NCBI GenBank assembly: GCA_902761355.1
Contig: CACWJY010000001.1
Coordinates: 124,001-188,000 of the forward strand
DNA: 64,000 bases
Direction of reading: 5' to 3'
DNA from: Fibrobacter succinogenes
GTDB taxonomy: Bacteria; Fibrobacterota; Fibrobacteria; Fibrobacterales; Fibrobacteraceae
The notes under the pieces are model-generated. The model was not told where the DNA came from, did no database searches, and worked only from the letters and a program-made list of their open reading frames with translations. Of this stretch, positions 51,553-60,529 are shown in pieces; the first letter of the stretch is position 1, and each line of letters begins with the position of its first letter. Made by a program: the position numbers and the translations under genes.

Positions 51553-53022
51553 TTAGGCTTCGACAGAGCTCATTTCACGGGCGAGTTCAATTAAGGTCTG
51601 TACGCCAAATCCGGTGGCACCGTATTCGGTGTACTTCCACTTTTTATCGACGAAAGCGGTACCGGCGATGTCCCAGTGCGTCCAGGCGGTGTTTTCGGGC
51701 ACGAATTCCTGGAGGAAAAGTGCTGCGGAAATGGCACCCGCGTCGCTGCCGGTATTTTTGAGGTCGGCGAACTTGTCCTTGAGGGCGTCGGCGTATTCTT
51801 CTTCGAGCGGCATGCTCCAGAATTTTTCGCAGCAGGCTTCGCCGCAGTTGATTACCTTGAGGCCAAGGTCGTCATCGTTGCTGAAGAATCCGGTAACGGC
51901 GTAACCGAGAGCGCGGACCATGGCGCCCGTAAGGGTGGCTAGGTCCACAATATGGGTGGCGCCGATTTCGCCGGCTTCGGCAAGTCCGTCGCTTAAGACT
52001 AGACGGCCTTCGGCGTCGGTGTTGTCGACCATGACGGTCTTGCCGTTCTTGGCGGTAAAGATATCGCCCGGGAGAACCGACTGATTGCCAATTGCGTTTT
52101 CGGCAAGGCAGCAGACGGCGCTCACGCGAATCGGAAGCTTGAGCGTTGCAATGGCCTGGATAGCGGCGAGCGCGGTCGCTGCGCCACTCATGTCGCTGAT
52201 CATTTCGGGCATGGATTTAGGCGGTTTCAGGCAGAGGCCGCCGGTATCGAAGGTGAGTCCCTTGCCGACAATCACCAGGTGGTCCTTGGAGGTGCGCTTG
52301 GAGGGCTTGTATTCGAGCGTAATCATGTGCGGCTCGTGCGAGCTGCCCTTACCGACGGTCACGTGGCCCATGAAGCCTTCCTTTTCGAGCTGCTTCATGT
52401 TGCGGACCTTGATGCTCAAGCCTTCGGTGTACTTAACAACGGTCTTTGCGCGTTCCACGAATTCGGCAGGGTAGAGGTCCGAAGCACTTGTGTTAATCAA
52501 GTTTTTGGCGAGCGTAATCGCCTTCTGTTCGACGGCGACATCTTCGGCAATCTTCTTGAAATCCCTGACATGTTCGCCTGCGACGATTTCGTAGGTCACG
52601 GCGAAGTTTTCTTTCTGTTTGCTCTTGTAGGCGTCAAACTTGTAGTTTGCGTAGTAAAGTCCGTGTAAAATGGACTTGAACTGTTCATCGGCGGCGTCGG
52701 CCAGGAATAGGCTCACGGTAGCAATCTGTTTCTTCATGGCGCGCTTGGCCAGGCGGTAGGCGGCCATACGCAAGTGATCAAGTGCCGAAAGGCCGCGTTC
52801 CTTGGCGGCGTCTACAAAGAAGGTGTTGCAGCCGTCGATTTCGAGATATTCCAAATCTTCAAAGGGGCCGTCGTTCATGCCCTTGAGAATGGTTTCGACC
52901 TGTTCTTCGCCTTCAGCGGTGAGAACGGTGGAAAATTGAATGGACTGCTTGACAAAAAAGAGGGCGTATGCCTTGTTGTCAGTGTTTTTGAGATTTTCAG
53001 AGGAAACGATATTCAAGTTCAT
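51553..53022 (-). CDS. pepA: Leucyl aminopeptidase (M17 family)
   Basis: Removes N-terminal residues from peptides using two metal ions. 489 residues, normal. The catalytic C-terminal half has VGKGLTFDTGG, the hallmark NTDAEGRLVLSDGL and a Lys/Asp metal cluster; the N-terminal half is the regulatory alpha/beta domain. The ATG at 53022 follows a TACATTTA element by 4 nt. The related PepB is shorter. Confidence 0.94.
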   Translation of the reverse strand: MNLNIVSSENLKNTDNKAYALFFVKQSIQFSTVLTAEGEEQVETILKGMNDGPFEDLEYLEIDGCNTFFVDAAKERGLSALDHLRMAAYRLAKRAMKKQIATVSLFLADAADEQFKSILHGLYYANYKFDAYKSKQKENFAVTYEIVAGEHVRDFKKIAEDVAVEQKAITLAKNLINTSASDLYPAEFVERAKTVVKYTEGLSIKVRNMKQLEKEGFMGHVTVGKGSSHEPHMITLEYKPSKRTSKDHLVIVGKGLTFDTGGLCLKPPKSMPEMISDMSGAATALAAIQAIATLKLPIRVSAVCCLAENAIGNQSVLPGDIFTAKNGKTVMVDNTDAEGRLVLSDGLAEAGEIGATHIVDLATLTGAMVRALGYAVTGFFSNDDDLGLKVINCGEACCEKFWSMPLEEEYADALKDKFADLKNTGSDAGAISAALFLQEFVPENTAWTHWDIAGTAFVDKKWKYTEYGATGFGVQTLIELAREMSSVEA

Positions 53023-53026
53023 GCCT

Positions 53027-53034
53027 TAAATGTA
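53027..53034 (-). promoter_or_regulatory. -7-like element TACATTTA, 4 nt before the pepA ATG
   Basis: On the minus strand TACATTTA (one base from TAnnTTTG) is followed by AGGC and the ATG at 53022. There is no room for a Shine-Dalgarno leader. Confidence 0.4.
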
Positions 53035-53093
53035 GTAAACTTCGCTGTGTGTCGACTTATTTTGAACTCCTGTCGTTATTTTCTACAATTATT

Positions 53094-53122
53094 TTGCTTT
53101 TTGTACTAAAAAATGCTATAAT
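53094..53122 (+). promoter_or_regulatory. Sigma-70-type promoter before the barrel-protein gene
   Basis: TTGCTT (53094-53099), 17-nt spacer, TATAAT (53117-53122), with TG one base before it (extended -10). This differs from the TAnnTTTG type seen elsewhere and would give a 5' leader of about 18 nt holding GGAGG. Confidence 0.55.
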
Positions 53123-53146
53123 ACAGTTGTAAAAATGGAGGTTCGT

Positions 53147-54220
53147 ATGAATCGTAAAATTACAGGTATTCTTAGTGTTCTTGCCCTTTCGGCAATGACT
53201 TTTGCGCAGGCTCCAGCCGCCCCTGCCGAACAGTCCGCACCCGCTGCTGCCACAGAACCGGCAGCCGCTGCTCCTGCTGCTGCTCCGGTTGAAGCGGCTG
53301 CTCCGGCTCCGGATGCTGCCCCTGCCGAAACTCCGGCAGAATCTGCCGCCCCGGTAGCTGTTCGTGGTGCTGATGCGGCTGCGCCTGCAGAACAGCCCGT
53401 AGCTCCGGCTGTGACTGCTGCCGAACCTGTCGAAGAACCTGCTGTTGTTGTCGCTCCCAAGGCAGTCCGTGGCGCTGATAAGGAATCTTCTGATGCAGCT
53501 GTTCAGCGTTTCCGTGAAGCCAAGGCTGTTTATTACGAAACAGTCTACACCAACGAAGACGGGGTCCCCGTACGTACGGTGTATGTGGCCCAGAAGGATA
53601 GCAAGGATACGGTGACCATGGATAAGCTCATGGGGCTTTATCCGATGAAGTTCAAGATTGGTGCGCATGGTACGGTGGCAGCCTACCAGATGGCCGGTAA
53701 CGATTGGGATAGCGACCGTTATGGTGGCATGGCCTGGAAAGTCGGTGTGATGTCCCTTATTCCGCTGAACGAATACACGATGGGTATCAAGCTGGGCGTC
53801 CTCTATGAACAGGCCAAGGCTAGCGAATCGTATTCCATTAACAATACTCCGGTTAACTTTGAGTTCAAGCAGAAAAAGATTGACATCCCGGTGATGTTCA
53901 CTTTCAAGGCTGCCTCTTCTAGGGTCTATTTCGACCTCGGTGTCGAAATGTCTGTCCCGCTTTACGACAAACTTAAGATTTCTTATACCGATAGCAAGGA
54001 CAACAAGGTTTCTAGCCGTACCAACCTGATGGATGATTACCGCAGTTCGTTGGATTGGTCTTTCCTCTTTGGGTTCTCTATCATGGCGAATCAGTATGTC
54101 TCGCTTGATATCGGTGCTGACCTGGGTATGTCGGACCTGTATGACGGCCATCTGAAGTACACAAACCTTAACTTGAGTGCATCGTCCTTTAACGTAGGGC
54201 TCACCGTTTATCCGTTCTAA
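53147..54220 (+). CDS. Exported beta-barrel protein with Ala/Pro-rich linker
   Basis: 357 residues from the ATG at 53147, which has GGAGG (53137-53141) 5 nt upstream; the in-frame ATG at 53135 lies inside that site. Signal peptide (ITGILSVLALSAMTFAQAP), then about 90 residues rich in Ala, Pro and Glu, with two AVRGAD repeats, then a small outer-membrane-barrel-like domain (about 150-357) ending in LSASSFNVGLTVYPF. Function unknown. It has the same domain plan as two other barrel proteins in this window. A CaCA exchanger gene starts 3 nt after it. Confidence 0.75.
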   Translation: MNRKITGILSVLALSAMTFAQAPAAPAEQSAPAAATEPAAAAPAAAPVEAAAPAPDAAPAETPAESAAPVAVRGADAAAPAEQPVAPAVTAAEPVEEPAVVVAPKAVRGADKESSDAAVQRFREAKAVYYETVYTNEDGVPVRTVYVAQKDSKDTVTMDKLMGLYPMKFKIGAHGTVAAYQMAGNDWDSDRYGGMAWKVGVMSLIPLNEYTMGIKLGVLYEQAKASESYSINNTPVNFEFKQKKIDIPVMFTFKAASSRVYFDLGVEMSVPLYDKLKISYTDSKDNKVSSRTNLMDDYRSSLDWSFLFGFSIMANQYVSLDIGADLGMSDLYDGHLKYTNLNLSASSFNVGLTVYPF

Positions 54221-54223
54221 TTT

Positions 54224-55219
54224 ATGCTGCTTGCAATTGTTGCTGTAATTATAGGACTTGTTGTCCTTGTTTGGAGTGCCGATAAGTTTGTCGACGGTGC
54301 TGTAGGCATTGCTGAATATTGCGGAATGTCGACGCTTCTGATCGGTATGGTTATCGTGGGCTTTGGAACGTCTGCTCCGGAGCTTACGGTGTCAGCTCTG
54401 TCGGCTGCGCAAGGGAACCCGGAGCTTGCTTTGGGTAATGCTTATGGCAGTAACATTGCAAACATCGCTCTGATTCTTGGCGCGACGGCCTTGATTTCTC
54501 CGATTTTGATGCAGCGTTCCGTGATTCGCGGGGACCTGCCTAATTTACTCGTCGTCTCTATCCTTTCGATTATTTTGGTGTGGGACGGGAGTGTTGTGCG
54601 TTGGAACGGAATCCTTTTGCTAGCTGTTTTTGCCGTAACTATGGCATTCAGTATTCGTCGCGAAATGAAAAAGGCTAAAACAGGGAAAGGGGAAGGCCTT
54701 CCCCTCGCTTCAGCTTCGCAGGGCGAATCTTCCGCTACCCCTTCTGAGAAGTCCCTTGGCAAATCCATCTTGTGGCTTGTTTTGGGATTACTGTTGCTGG
54801 TCGCAAGTTCGCGCGCCTTGGTATGGGGAGCCGTCGCTATCGCGCGCACGCTTGGCGTGAGTGACTTGCTGATAGGCCTTACGATTGTTGCCATTGGAAC
54901 GTCGCTCCCAGAACTTGCCAGTTCTATTGCAGCGGCTCGCAAAGGGGAGAACGATTTGGCCTTGGGCAATATCATCGGTTCGAACTTGTTCAATACGCTT
55001 GCCGTGGTAGGTCTTGCCGCGACGGTTTCTCCGATGGACGAAATAGAAAAGGCTGTCACTTACCGTGACATGCCCTTGATGATTGTTTTGACGCTCGCCC
55101 TGATTGTGCTTGGTTATAGGCGTAAGGGCGATGGCCGTTTGAATCGTATTGCTGGAGCTATTCTCTTAGCTATCTATGCTGGCTATCTTGCCCTGCTTAT
55201 AGCTCAAGCGAAAGGCTAA
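54224..55219 (+). CDS. CaCA-family Ca2+/Na+ antiporter (YrbG-like)
   Basis: 331 residues with about ten membrane helices. The two alpha repeats of the family are seen: IVGFGTSAPELTVSALSAAQGNPELALGNAYGSNI split as GFGTSAPEL and GNAYGSN in the first half, and AIGTSLPELASS and GNIIGSNLFN in the second. The Glu of each PEL binds the cation. A charged cytoplasmic loop separates the halves. It exchanges Ca2+ for Na+ or H+ across the inner membrane. Gene spacing of 3 nt to the barrel-protein gene implies one transcript. Confidence 0.92.
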   Translation: MLLAIVAVIIGLVVLVWSADKFVDGAVGIAEYCGMSTLLIGMVIVGFGTSAPELTVSALSAAQGNPELALGNAYGSNIANIALILGATALISPILMQRSVIRGDLPNLLVVSILSIILVWDGSVVRWNGILLLAVFAVTMAFSIRREMKKAKTGKGEGLPLASASQGESSATPSEKSLGKSILWLVLGLLLLVASSRALVWGAVAIARTLGVSDLLIGLTIVAIGTSLPELASSIAAARKGENDLALGNIIGSNLFNTLAVVGLAATVSPMDEIEKAVTYRDMPLMIVLTLALIVLGYRRKGDGRLNRIAGAILLAIYAGYLALLIAQAKG

Positions 55220-55596
55220 TTTTTTTATTGTCACACGGATGAACTAAAGTACTAAATGCTAGGCTCAGTTATAGGTCTGCAAGCAGACCTGCAACATTCG
55301 CCTTACGCATTTATCGAATTTTACTAACGTAAAATCTGTTTGATAAAGTATTTATCAATAGAAAATTTTTTTATAAAATAGCTTTGAATAAACGTTAGTT
55401 TTTAGTTCATAGAACTTAACTCAACTAAAACAAAGGCTCTTGTTTAGTTTCGTATATCGAATCCGTGTGGTGTATAAAGATTCTTGCTATACGATACTCT
55501 GTTTGTTGTTCAAGCTAGAGCATAAAAAAATGAAGAATTTTCTTTCTTCATTTTCTTTCGTCTCTCGTCTGTAGGTGTGTAGCACCGTCCTCTAGT
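55220..55596. other. Structure-rich noncoding gap of 377 nt
   Basis: No credible open frame. Contains perfect hairpins AGGTCTGC-AA-GCAGACCT (around 55274-55291) and TTGATAAA-GTA-TTTATCAA (55340-55358), a further near-match pair AACTAAAACAA/TTGTTTAGTT (around 55422-55450), and a minus-strand terminator (55529-55552). It may hold an RNA gene or be the remains of a repeat; I cannot assign it. Confidence 0.5.
55529..55552 (-). terminator. Terminator of the SpmA-SpmB gene
   Basis: On the minus strand AATGAAGAA, a short loop and TTCTTCATT followed by a run of T. It lies about 45 nt after the stop at 55597. Confidence 0.8.
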
Positions 55597-56841
55597 CTAA
55601 TTAGGTGGGAAGAACAGGTAGGCGATTGCGATGGCTGCAATCACGCCGGCTGCGTCTGCGATTAGGGCGCAGGTGACAGCGTGGCGGGTTTTCTTGACAC
55701 CTACAGAACCGAAGTACACGGCGATAATGTAGAAGGTCGTGTCTGCTGCTCCCTGGAACATGCAACTGAGGCGTCCGGCAAAACTGTCGGGGCCGAGCGT
55801 CTTCATGGCGTCGATCATCATGCCACGAGCCCCGCTACCGCTCAGGGGTTTCATGATGGCGGTGGGGAGGGCGGGGACGATATCGTTGCCCACTCCGCAG
55901 AGTCCGAGTATCCAAGAAACTCCGTTCAAAAGCAGATCCATAGCGCCGCTGGCGCGGAACACTGCGACACCAACAAGAATAGCCACTAGATTCGGGATAA
56001 TCATGACGGCGGTATGGAAACCGTCCTTGGCGCCTTCGACAAAGGCTTCGTAGGCTTGGACCTTCTTATAAACAGCTAGTCCGAGGAAGGCTACGATAAT
56101 GCCGAACAATGCAATGCCGCTAATTAAGAGGCTGGTCGTACCGATGGCTTCTGCTGTCAAATGGCTAAAGTAAACCATGATCGAAATGACGCAGGCCGAA
56201 AGTCCGGCGAGCCATGCGATGGTTACGGGGTCCTTGAGTTTGACCTTCTGGAAAAAGCTGAGAGCGAATATGCCTGCCAGAGTGCTAAAGAAAGTCGAAA
56301 GTAAAAGCGGTAAGAAAACGTCGCTTGGGTTTGCTGCTCCCATTTGCGCGCGGTAGGTCATGATGCTGACGGGAATCAGCGTAAGGCCGCTCGCGTTGAG
56401 CACCAGGAACATAATCTGGGAATTGCTTGCAACGGATTTGTCTTCGTTCGGGTTGATTTCTTGCAACTGCTTCATGGCTTGCAAACCCATCGGCGTTGCG
56501 GCGTTGTCGAGGCCGAGCATGTTGGCGCTGATGTTCATGAGCATGGTTCCGATCACCGGATGGTTCTTCGGAATTTCGGGGAACAGGCGGCTGAATAGCG
56601 GCGAGACAATCTTGGCGAGAATTTGCACCGCTCCGGCCTTTTCGCCAATCTTCATAATGCCAAGCCACAGCGAAAGGATGCCGGTCAGGCCGATGGCGAT
56701 TTCGAAAGCCGTTTTCGACATGTCGAATGCGCCGAGGATAGCCTTGTTGAAAATTCCAGAGTCGCCAAAGGCAATCCACTGGACCATGCAGGCGACAAAT
56801 GCGCCAAAGAAAAATACAAGCCAAATGATATTTAACACCAT
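55597..56841 (-). CDS. SpmA-SpmB fusion, nucleoside-recognition (Gate) domain membrane protein
   Basis: 414 residues from the ATG at 56841; an upstream TTG (56883) is less likely. The N-terminal half matches SpmA (FDMSKTAFEIAIGLTGILSLWLGIMKIGEKAG; NMLGLDNAATPMGL), the C-terminal half SpmB (FVEGAKDGFHTAVMIIPNLVAILVGV; MKPLSGSGARGMMID; QGAADTTFYIIAVYFGSVG). In Bacillus these are two spore maturation proteins; in Gram-negative bacteria fused forms are common and their substrate is unknown. About nine membrane helices. Confidence 0.88.
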   Translation of the reverse strand: MVLNIIWLVFFFGAFVACMVQWIAFGDSGIFNKAILGAFDMSKTAFEIAIGLTGILSLWLGIMKIGEKAGAVQILAKIVSPLFSRLFPEIPKNHPVIGTMLMNISANMLGLDNAATPMGLQAMKQLQEINPNEDKSVASNSQIMFLVLNASGLTLIPVSIMTYRAQMGAANPSDVFLPLLLSTFFSTLAGIFALSFFQKVKLKDPVTIAWLAGLSACVISIMVYFSHLTAEAIGTTSLLISGIALFGIIVAFLGLAVYKKVQAYEAFVEGAKDGFHTAVMIIPNLVAILVGVAVFRASGAMDLLLNGVSWILGLCGVGNDIVPALPTAIMKPLSGSGARGMMIDAMKTLGPDSFAGRLSCMFQGAADTTFYIIAVYFGSVGVKKTRHAVTCALIADAAGVIAAIAIAYLFFPPN

Positions 56842-56886
56842 AGCATAAAAATAGCAATAATGAAAGGAAATGCTTCTTAACAAAAA

Positions 56887-56915
56887 AAGCGGACCGATTA
56901 TTCATCGGTCCGCTT
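56887..56915. terminator. Terminator after the lipoprotein gene
   Basis: AAGCGGACCGAT (56887-56898), loop TATTC, ATCGGTCCGCTT (56904-56915). On the minus strand a seven-base T-run follows, so it ends the 58990-56938 operon. Confidence 0.88.
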
Positions 56916-56937
56916 TAAAGCTGTTTAGACGATTCGA

Positions 56938-57603
56938 TTAATACAGATATTCTGGATATACATCATCAGAGGGGTATCCGTAATCATCGAAGGAGCCACC
57001 TGCGCAGGCGGTCATCCAACCGTTCATATCGGTAGCTTTGCAGTTGCTTCCATCGCTGGAGCAGGAATAGTAGTTTCCGTTTGTACCGCAAATATACCAT
57101 GTTCCGCTGCTGCATTCAATGGGCTGGTACATGCCTACGCCACAAAGGTCGCTGATGCTAGAACCAGAGCTGGACTGCGAAGGCTGTTCCGATGAGCTCG
57201 GATTTGTACTCGGACTGGAGGACGTTTGCTTGCTCTTCCATTCGTTGTAGCCACTTTGGATTTCAGAACATGAAACCGAGCTCTCGTACGCATAGATGGT
57301 GTAGCCACCTACGGCACAAGTTTGTGCGTAGTCGGGATCACATGCACTGACGACAGAGCCTCCGCCTTGCGTACAGTACGAAGTTTCAATTTCTCCACAG
57401 AAGTGGAGCGTACTGTTTCCGGCCTTCACAGTGACGTTACACGGAGCCGTATTGCCCAACTGCTGCCCACCGTTACCGGTGTTCTGTTGTTTAGAAGGCC
57501 ACAGTTCGGAATCGTCAAACGAGGTTCCGGCACCACCTTTACCGGAACATGCTGCCAAGGCAAGTAGTCCTGCCGTGAGAATCAGTTTGGTTGATTTGTT
57601 CAT
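56938..57603 (-). CDS. Cys-rich lipoprotein of unknown function
   Basis: 221 residues. Signal peptide with lipobox (LLALAACSG). The mature part is rich in Ser, Gly, Asn and Cys, with a Ser/Pro-rich linker in the middle (about residues 130-150) and two Cys-bearing halves, e.g. CSSGTWYICGTNGNYYSC. The paired Cys probably form disulfides in a small surface domain. I recognise no family; such Ser-linker lipoproteins are typical of Fibrobacter-like genomes (general impression, not proven here). It lies 22 nt after the barrel-protein gene. Confidence 0.65.
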   Translation of the reverse strand: MNKSTKLILTAGLLALAACSGKGGAGTSFDDSELWPSKQQNTGNGGQQLGNTAPCNVTVKAGNSTLHFCGEIETSYCTQGGGSVVSACDPDYAQTCAVGGYTIYAYESSVSCSEIQSGYNEWKSKQTSSSPSTNPSSSEQPSQSSSGSSISDLCGVGMYQPIECSSGTWYICGTNGNYYSCSSDGSNCKATDMNGWMTACAGGSFDDYGYPSDDVYPEYLY

Positions 57604-57625
57604 ACCGTACCTCGGATTGATTTAA

Positions 57626-58990
57626 TTAGAAGATGAGGAATGCACCAAAGTTGCCGATGAGACCGCTCCAAGCCTGGCTGTTCAGGTTGTTGGCGATGGA
57701 GGCTTCGAGCGTTAGCTGCTTGTACTGGAAGCGAACACCGGCGTCGGCCATGGTACCGTGGGTCTTCATATTAATGGTAGATGCATCGTTAGACTGGGTT
57801 CCGGTTTCGGAAGACGTTGCATCGCGGGAGAATGCTTCCCACTGATAAGTGGCTTCTGCAAACACGATCCAGTTTTCGTTGATGGCGATTTCACCCAAGA
57901 TGTTCGGGCTGGTATAAACACCAATCATGTTGTGGTTGTCCTTGGTCATCGGAGCCATCAAACCGTTATCCTTTTCGATTTCGTCGTAGATACGAATTGG
58001 TACGATGGTGTTCAAGCCGAGTAACACCTGAGCGCCCGTAGCCTGGAGAACGGGAAGACCGAAGTTGAAATACGGAGCGAACTGCATGTAGGCGTTGTTA
58101 TTGGTCGTTTCGGTGGATTCGTTACCCTGAGAAGTCTTGTTCCAGCTCTTCTGGCGGAGGAACTGAACACCGACAGACCATGCAAAGCTGCTAGCGGACG
58201 GGCCGTTAGAAAGATTCAGGTTGGCACCGAGATCCCAGAAATCGTTATCGGTTTCTCTTTTCGGTGTGAGACCGTCATCGTTTTCGGTATCGACTTCATC
58301 ATTGAAGGTGAGCCAGTAGACGGCTGCGGTAATATCCATGGCACCGAGCTTGGCACCGATGCGAGCCTGGAGCAAGTCACCCATTCTGGTGGTAGAGGTG
58401 CTAGAAGTAGTCTTTGTGTTGTTGGCAGGGTTCTTGTTTTCGGTGGAGGCCCAAGTCTTGTCGAGAACGAAGTCAACGGCTACACCGAAGCTGCCCATAG
58501 CAAGACCGGCGGTGACCAAGCCCTGGTCCTGACCGATGCCGTTGTCGAATGCCAAGATGTAGGTCATGCTACCCTTAGCAAGAGAAAGGGCGCCGTATTC
58601 ACCAGTCGGTTCAACATAGACGAGGTTGCGGCCAGACATCTTGTAGATGGCACCCATGTCGCCACCGTTAGAGTTACCGATGGTGGCACCGGCGAATTCG
58701 TTACCGACCTGGTTGTAAGCATTGCCATGGAGAACGTTCAAGGTTGCATCACCAGCGGCCGGAGCAGCTTCTGCAGTCTGGCCGGTGAGAGATTCAAAAC
58801 CATCGTTGACCGCCGGTGCAGGTGCGGGGGCCGGGGCTGGTTCCGGTTCCGGTGCGGGGGCTGCCGGAGCTTCTTCCTGGACGCTTTCGGCAGCGGCCGG
58901 AGCTTCTTCTTCGTATTCATCATCGTAGTCTTGAGCGACTGCGGCAGAAACTGCAAGGGCTGCAGCTACAGATACGAGCTTAATATTCAT
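57626..58990 (-). CDS. Outer-membrane barrel protein with Ala/Pro-rich linker
   Basis: 454 residues. Signal peptide (IKLVSVAAALAVSAAVAQDY), an acidic patch, a Pro/Ala/Glu-rich linker (about 30-75), then a beta-barrel-like domain with long alternating strands and C-terminal NFGAFLIF. It is probably an outer-membrane protein whose linker crosses the periplasm or touches peptidoglycan. AGAGGAAAA lies before the ATG, and a TACATTTG element (59037-59044) lies 46 nt upstream. It is cotranscribed with the Cys-rich lipoprotein gene downstream. Confidence 0.75.
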   Translation of the reverse strand: MNIKLVSVAAALAVSAAVAQDYDDEYEEEAPAAAESVQEEAPAAPAPEPEPAPAPAPAPAVNDGFESLTGQTAEAAPAAGDATLNVLHGNAYNQVGNEFAGATIGNSNGGDMGAIYKMSGRNLVYVEPTGEYGALSLAKGSMTYILAFDNGIGQDQGLVTAGLAMGSFGVAVDFVLDKTWASTENKNPANNTKTTSSTSTTRMGDLLQARIGAKLGAMDITAAVYWLTFNDEVDTENDDGLTPKRETDNDFWDLGANLNLSNGPSASSFAWSVGVQFLRQKSWNKTSQGNESTETTNNNAYMQFAPYFNFGLPVLQATGAQVLLGLNTIVPIRIYDEIEKDNGLMAPMTKDNHNMIGVYTSPNILGEIAINENWIVFAEATYQWEAFSRDATSSETGTQSNDASTINMKTHGTMADAGVRFQYKQLTLEASIANNLNSQAWSGLIGNFGAFLIF

Positions 58991-59036
58991 AGTTTATTTT
59001 CCTCTTATTAGGGGTTAGTGTTTTATTTTACTTTTT

Positions 59037-59044
59037 CAAATGTA
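59037..59044 (-). promoter_or_regulatory. -7 element TACATTTG for the barrel-lipoprotein operon
   Basis: Exact TAnnTTTG match on the minus strand, 46 nt before the ATG at 58990, leaving a leader with a GAGGA site. Confidence 0.45.
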
Positions 59045-59075
59045 ATAAATATCTTATTTCTCGTAAGAAAGTGTA

Positions 59076-60362
59076 TTACTTTTTCGGGGTGATGAATTCA
59101 AGCCCACCCATGTACGGACGCAGCACTTCAGGAATCTTGAGCGAGCCGTCTTTCTGCTGGTAGTTGTCGCAGATGCCGACCATCACGCGCGGAGTGGCGA
59201 GGCCAGAACCGTTAAGTGTGTGGAGGTAGACGTTCTTGCCGTTGACCTTCGTCTTGATGTTAGCGCGGCGTGCCTGGTAGTCTTCGAAGTTCGAGCAGGA
59301 GCTGACTTCGAGCCACTTCTTTTCGACCGGAGCGTAAACTTCGAGGTCGTAGCACTTGGCTGCACCGAAACCGAGGTCGCCCTTGCAGAGGGCGAGGCGG
59401 TGGTAGGGGAGGCCGAGCTTTTCGAGGAGCTTTTCGCCGAAGCGGGTGAGTTCTTCGTGGTCTTCGTAGCTGTGTTCCGGATGAGCGAAGTAAACCATTT
59501 CAACCTTGTTGAACTGGTGCAAGCGGAGGAGACCGCGGGTGTCCTTGCCGTAGCTACCGGCTTCGCGGCGGAAGCAAGCAGAGTAGGCGCAGATGCGCTT
59601 CGGAAGTTCAGATTCCGGAATCACTTCGCCAGAGTAGAGGTTCGTGAGCGGAACTTCTGCAGTCGGGATGAGGAACAGGTCGTCATCCTTGTCGCAGCGG
59701 TACATGTCTTCTTCGAACTTCGGGAGCTGGCCCGTGCCGCGCATGGTATTGCGGGTCACCAGGTACGGAGGCGTGAATTCTTCGAAGCCGGCCTTCTGGT
59801 GTTCGTCGAGGAAGAACTGGATGAGGGCGCGTTCCAGGCGGGAACCGAGGCCGCGGTAAACCGGGAAGCCGGAACCAGAAATCTTGGCGCCACGTTCAAA
59901 GTCAAAAATGCCGAGGCGTTCGCCGAGGGTCTTGTGGTCCACGCGGGCGAAGTCGTCGTTCTTGGTGTAGTAGTCGGCGGGTATCGGACCGTCTTTTTCG
60001 ACCACGTTGTCGCTGGAGTCCTTGCCTTCCGGAGAGCGGGGGGCAATGTTCGGCACGTGCATGAGCATTTCGGTCTGCTTGTAGTCGAGTTCCTTGAGCT
60101 TCTTGTCGAGTTCGTCAATCTTGTTGCCAAGTTCGCGAGTGGCGGCCTGGGCTTCGTCGGCGTTTTCGCCCTTCTTCTTGAGTTCGCCAATGCGCTTGGA
60201 TTGGGCGTTGCGTTCGCTCTTGAGGCGTTCGACTTCGGTGAGGAGCGGGCGGCGTTCGTTATCGACGGCCAACACGTCACGAAGGCTTACGGTTGTATAT
60301 TTCTTTTCGGTTTCAGCAATGTAGTATTCCGGATTTTCACGGATTTTCTTGATGTCAAGCAT
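59076..60362 (-). CDS. serS: Seryl-tRNA synthetase
   Basis: Charges tRNA-Ser and tRNA-Sec with serine. 428 residues, normal. The N-terminal two-helix coiled coil (about 25-100) is followed by the class II core: motif 2 FRREAGSYGKDTRGLLRLHQF and motif 3 TLNGSGLATPRVMVGICDNYQ. GAGG precedes the ATG. Confidence 0.97.
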   Translation of the reverse strand: MLDIKKIRENPEYYIAETEKKYTTVSLRDVLAVDNERRPLLTEVERLKSERNAQSKRIGELKKKGENADEAQAATRELGNKIDELDKKLKELDYKQTEMLMHVPNIAPRSPEGKDSSDNVVEKDGPIPADYYTKNDDFARVDHKTLGERLGIFDFERGAKISGSGFPVYRGLGSRLERALIQFFLDEHQKAGFEEFTPPYLVTRNTMRGTGQLPKFEEDMYRCDKDDDLFLIPTAEVPLTNLYSGEVIPESELPKRICAYSACFRREAGSYGKDTRGLLRLHQFNKVEMVYFAHPEHSYEDHEELTRFGEKLLEKLGLPYHRLALCKGDLGFGAAKCYDLEVYAPVEKKWLEVSSCSNFEDYQARRANIKTKVNGKNVYLHTLNGSGLATPRVMVGICDNYQQKDGSLKIPEVLRPYMGGLEFITPKK

Positions 60363-60407
60363 TTTATGCCTCGGTTGATAAAAATTTTACGCGAAAAAAG
60401 ATAGTTA

Positions 60408-60440
60408 ATTCGGAATTCAAAGTTCGAAATTCAGAATTAG
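60408..60440. repeat. AATTC/GAATT-rich intergenic stretch
   Basis: Contains AATTCGGAATTC followed by TTCGAAATTCAGAATT, imperfect inverted and direct copies of the GGAATTC sequence at 874-896. Found between serS and the lptE-like gene. May be a short dispersed repeat. Confidence 0.35.
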
Positions 60441-60529
60441 AAAGTGAAGTTGAATAGCCTTTAAATGAGCCTTTCTAAACGAATCAGGCTGAAGGCCAGA
60501 GTGAAGTCGAAAAATCGAGGATTTTTTTG

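Noticed and set aside
59220-60404. Long plus-strand frame opposite serS
   Set aside because: SerS on the minus strand is certain; the plus frame is Val/Glu/Phe-rich mirror translation.
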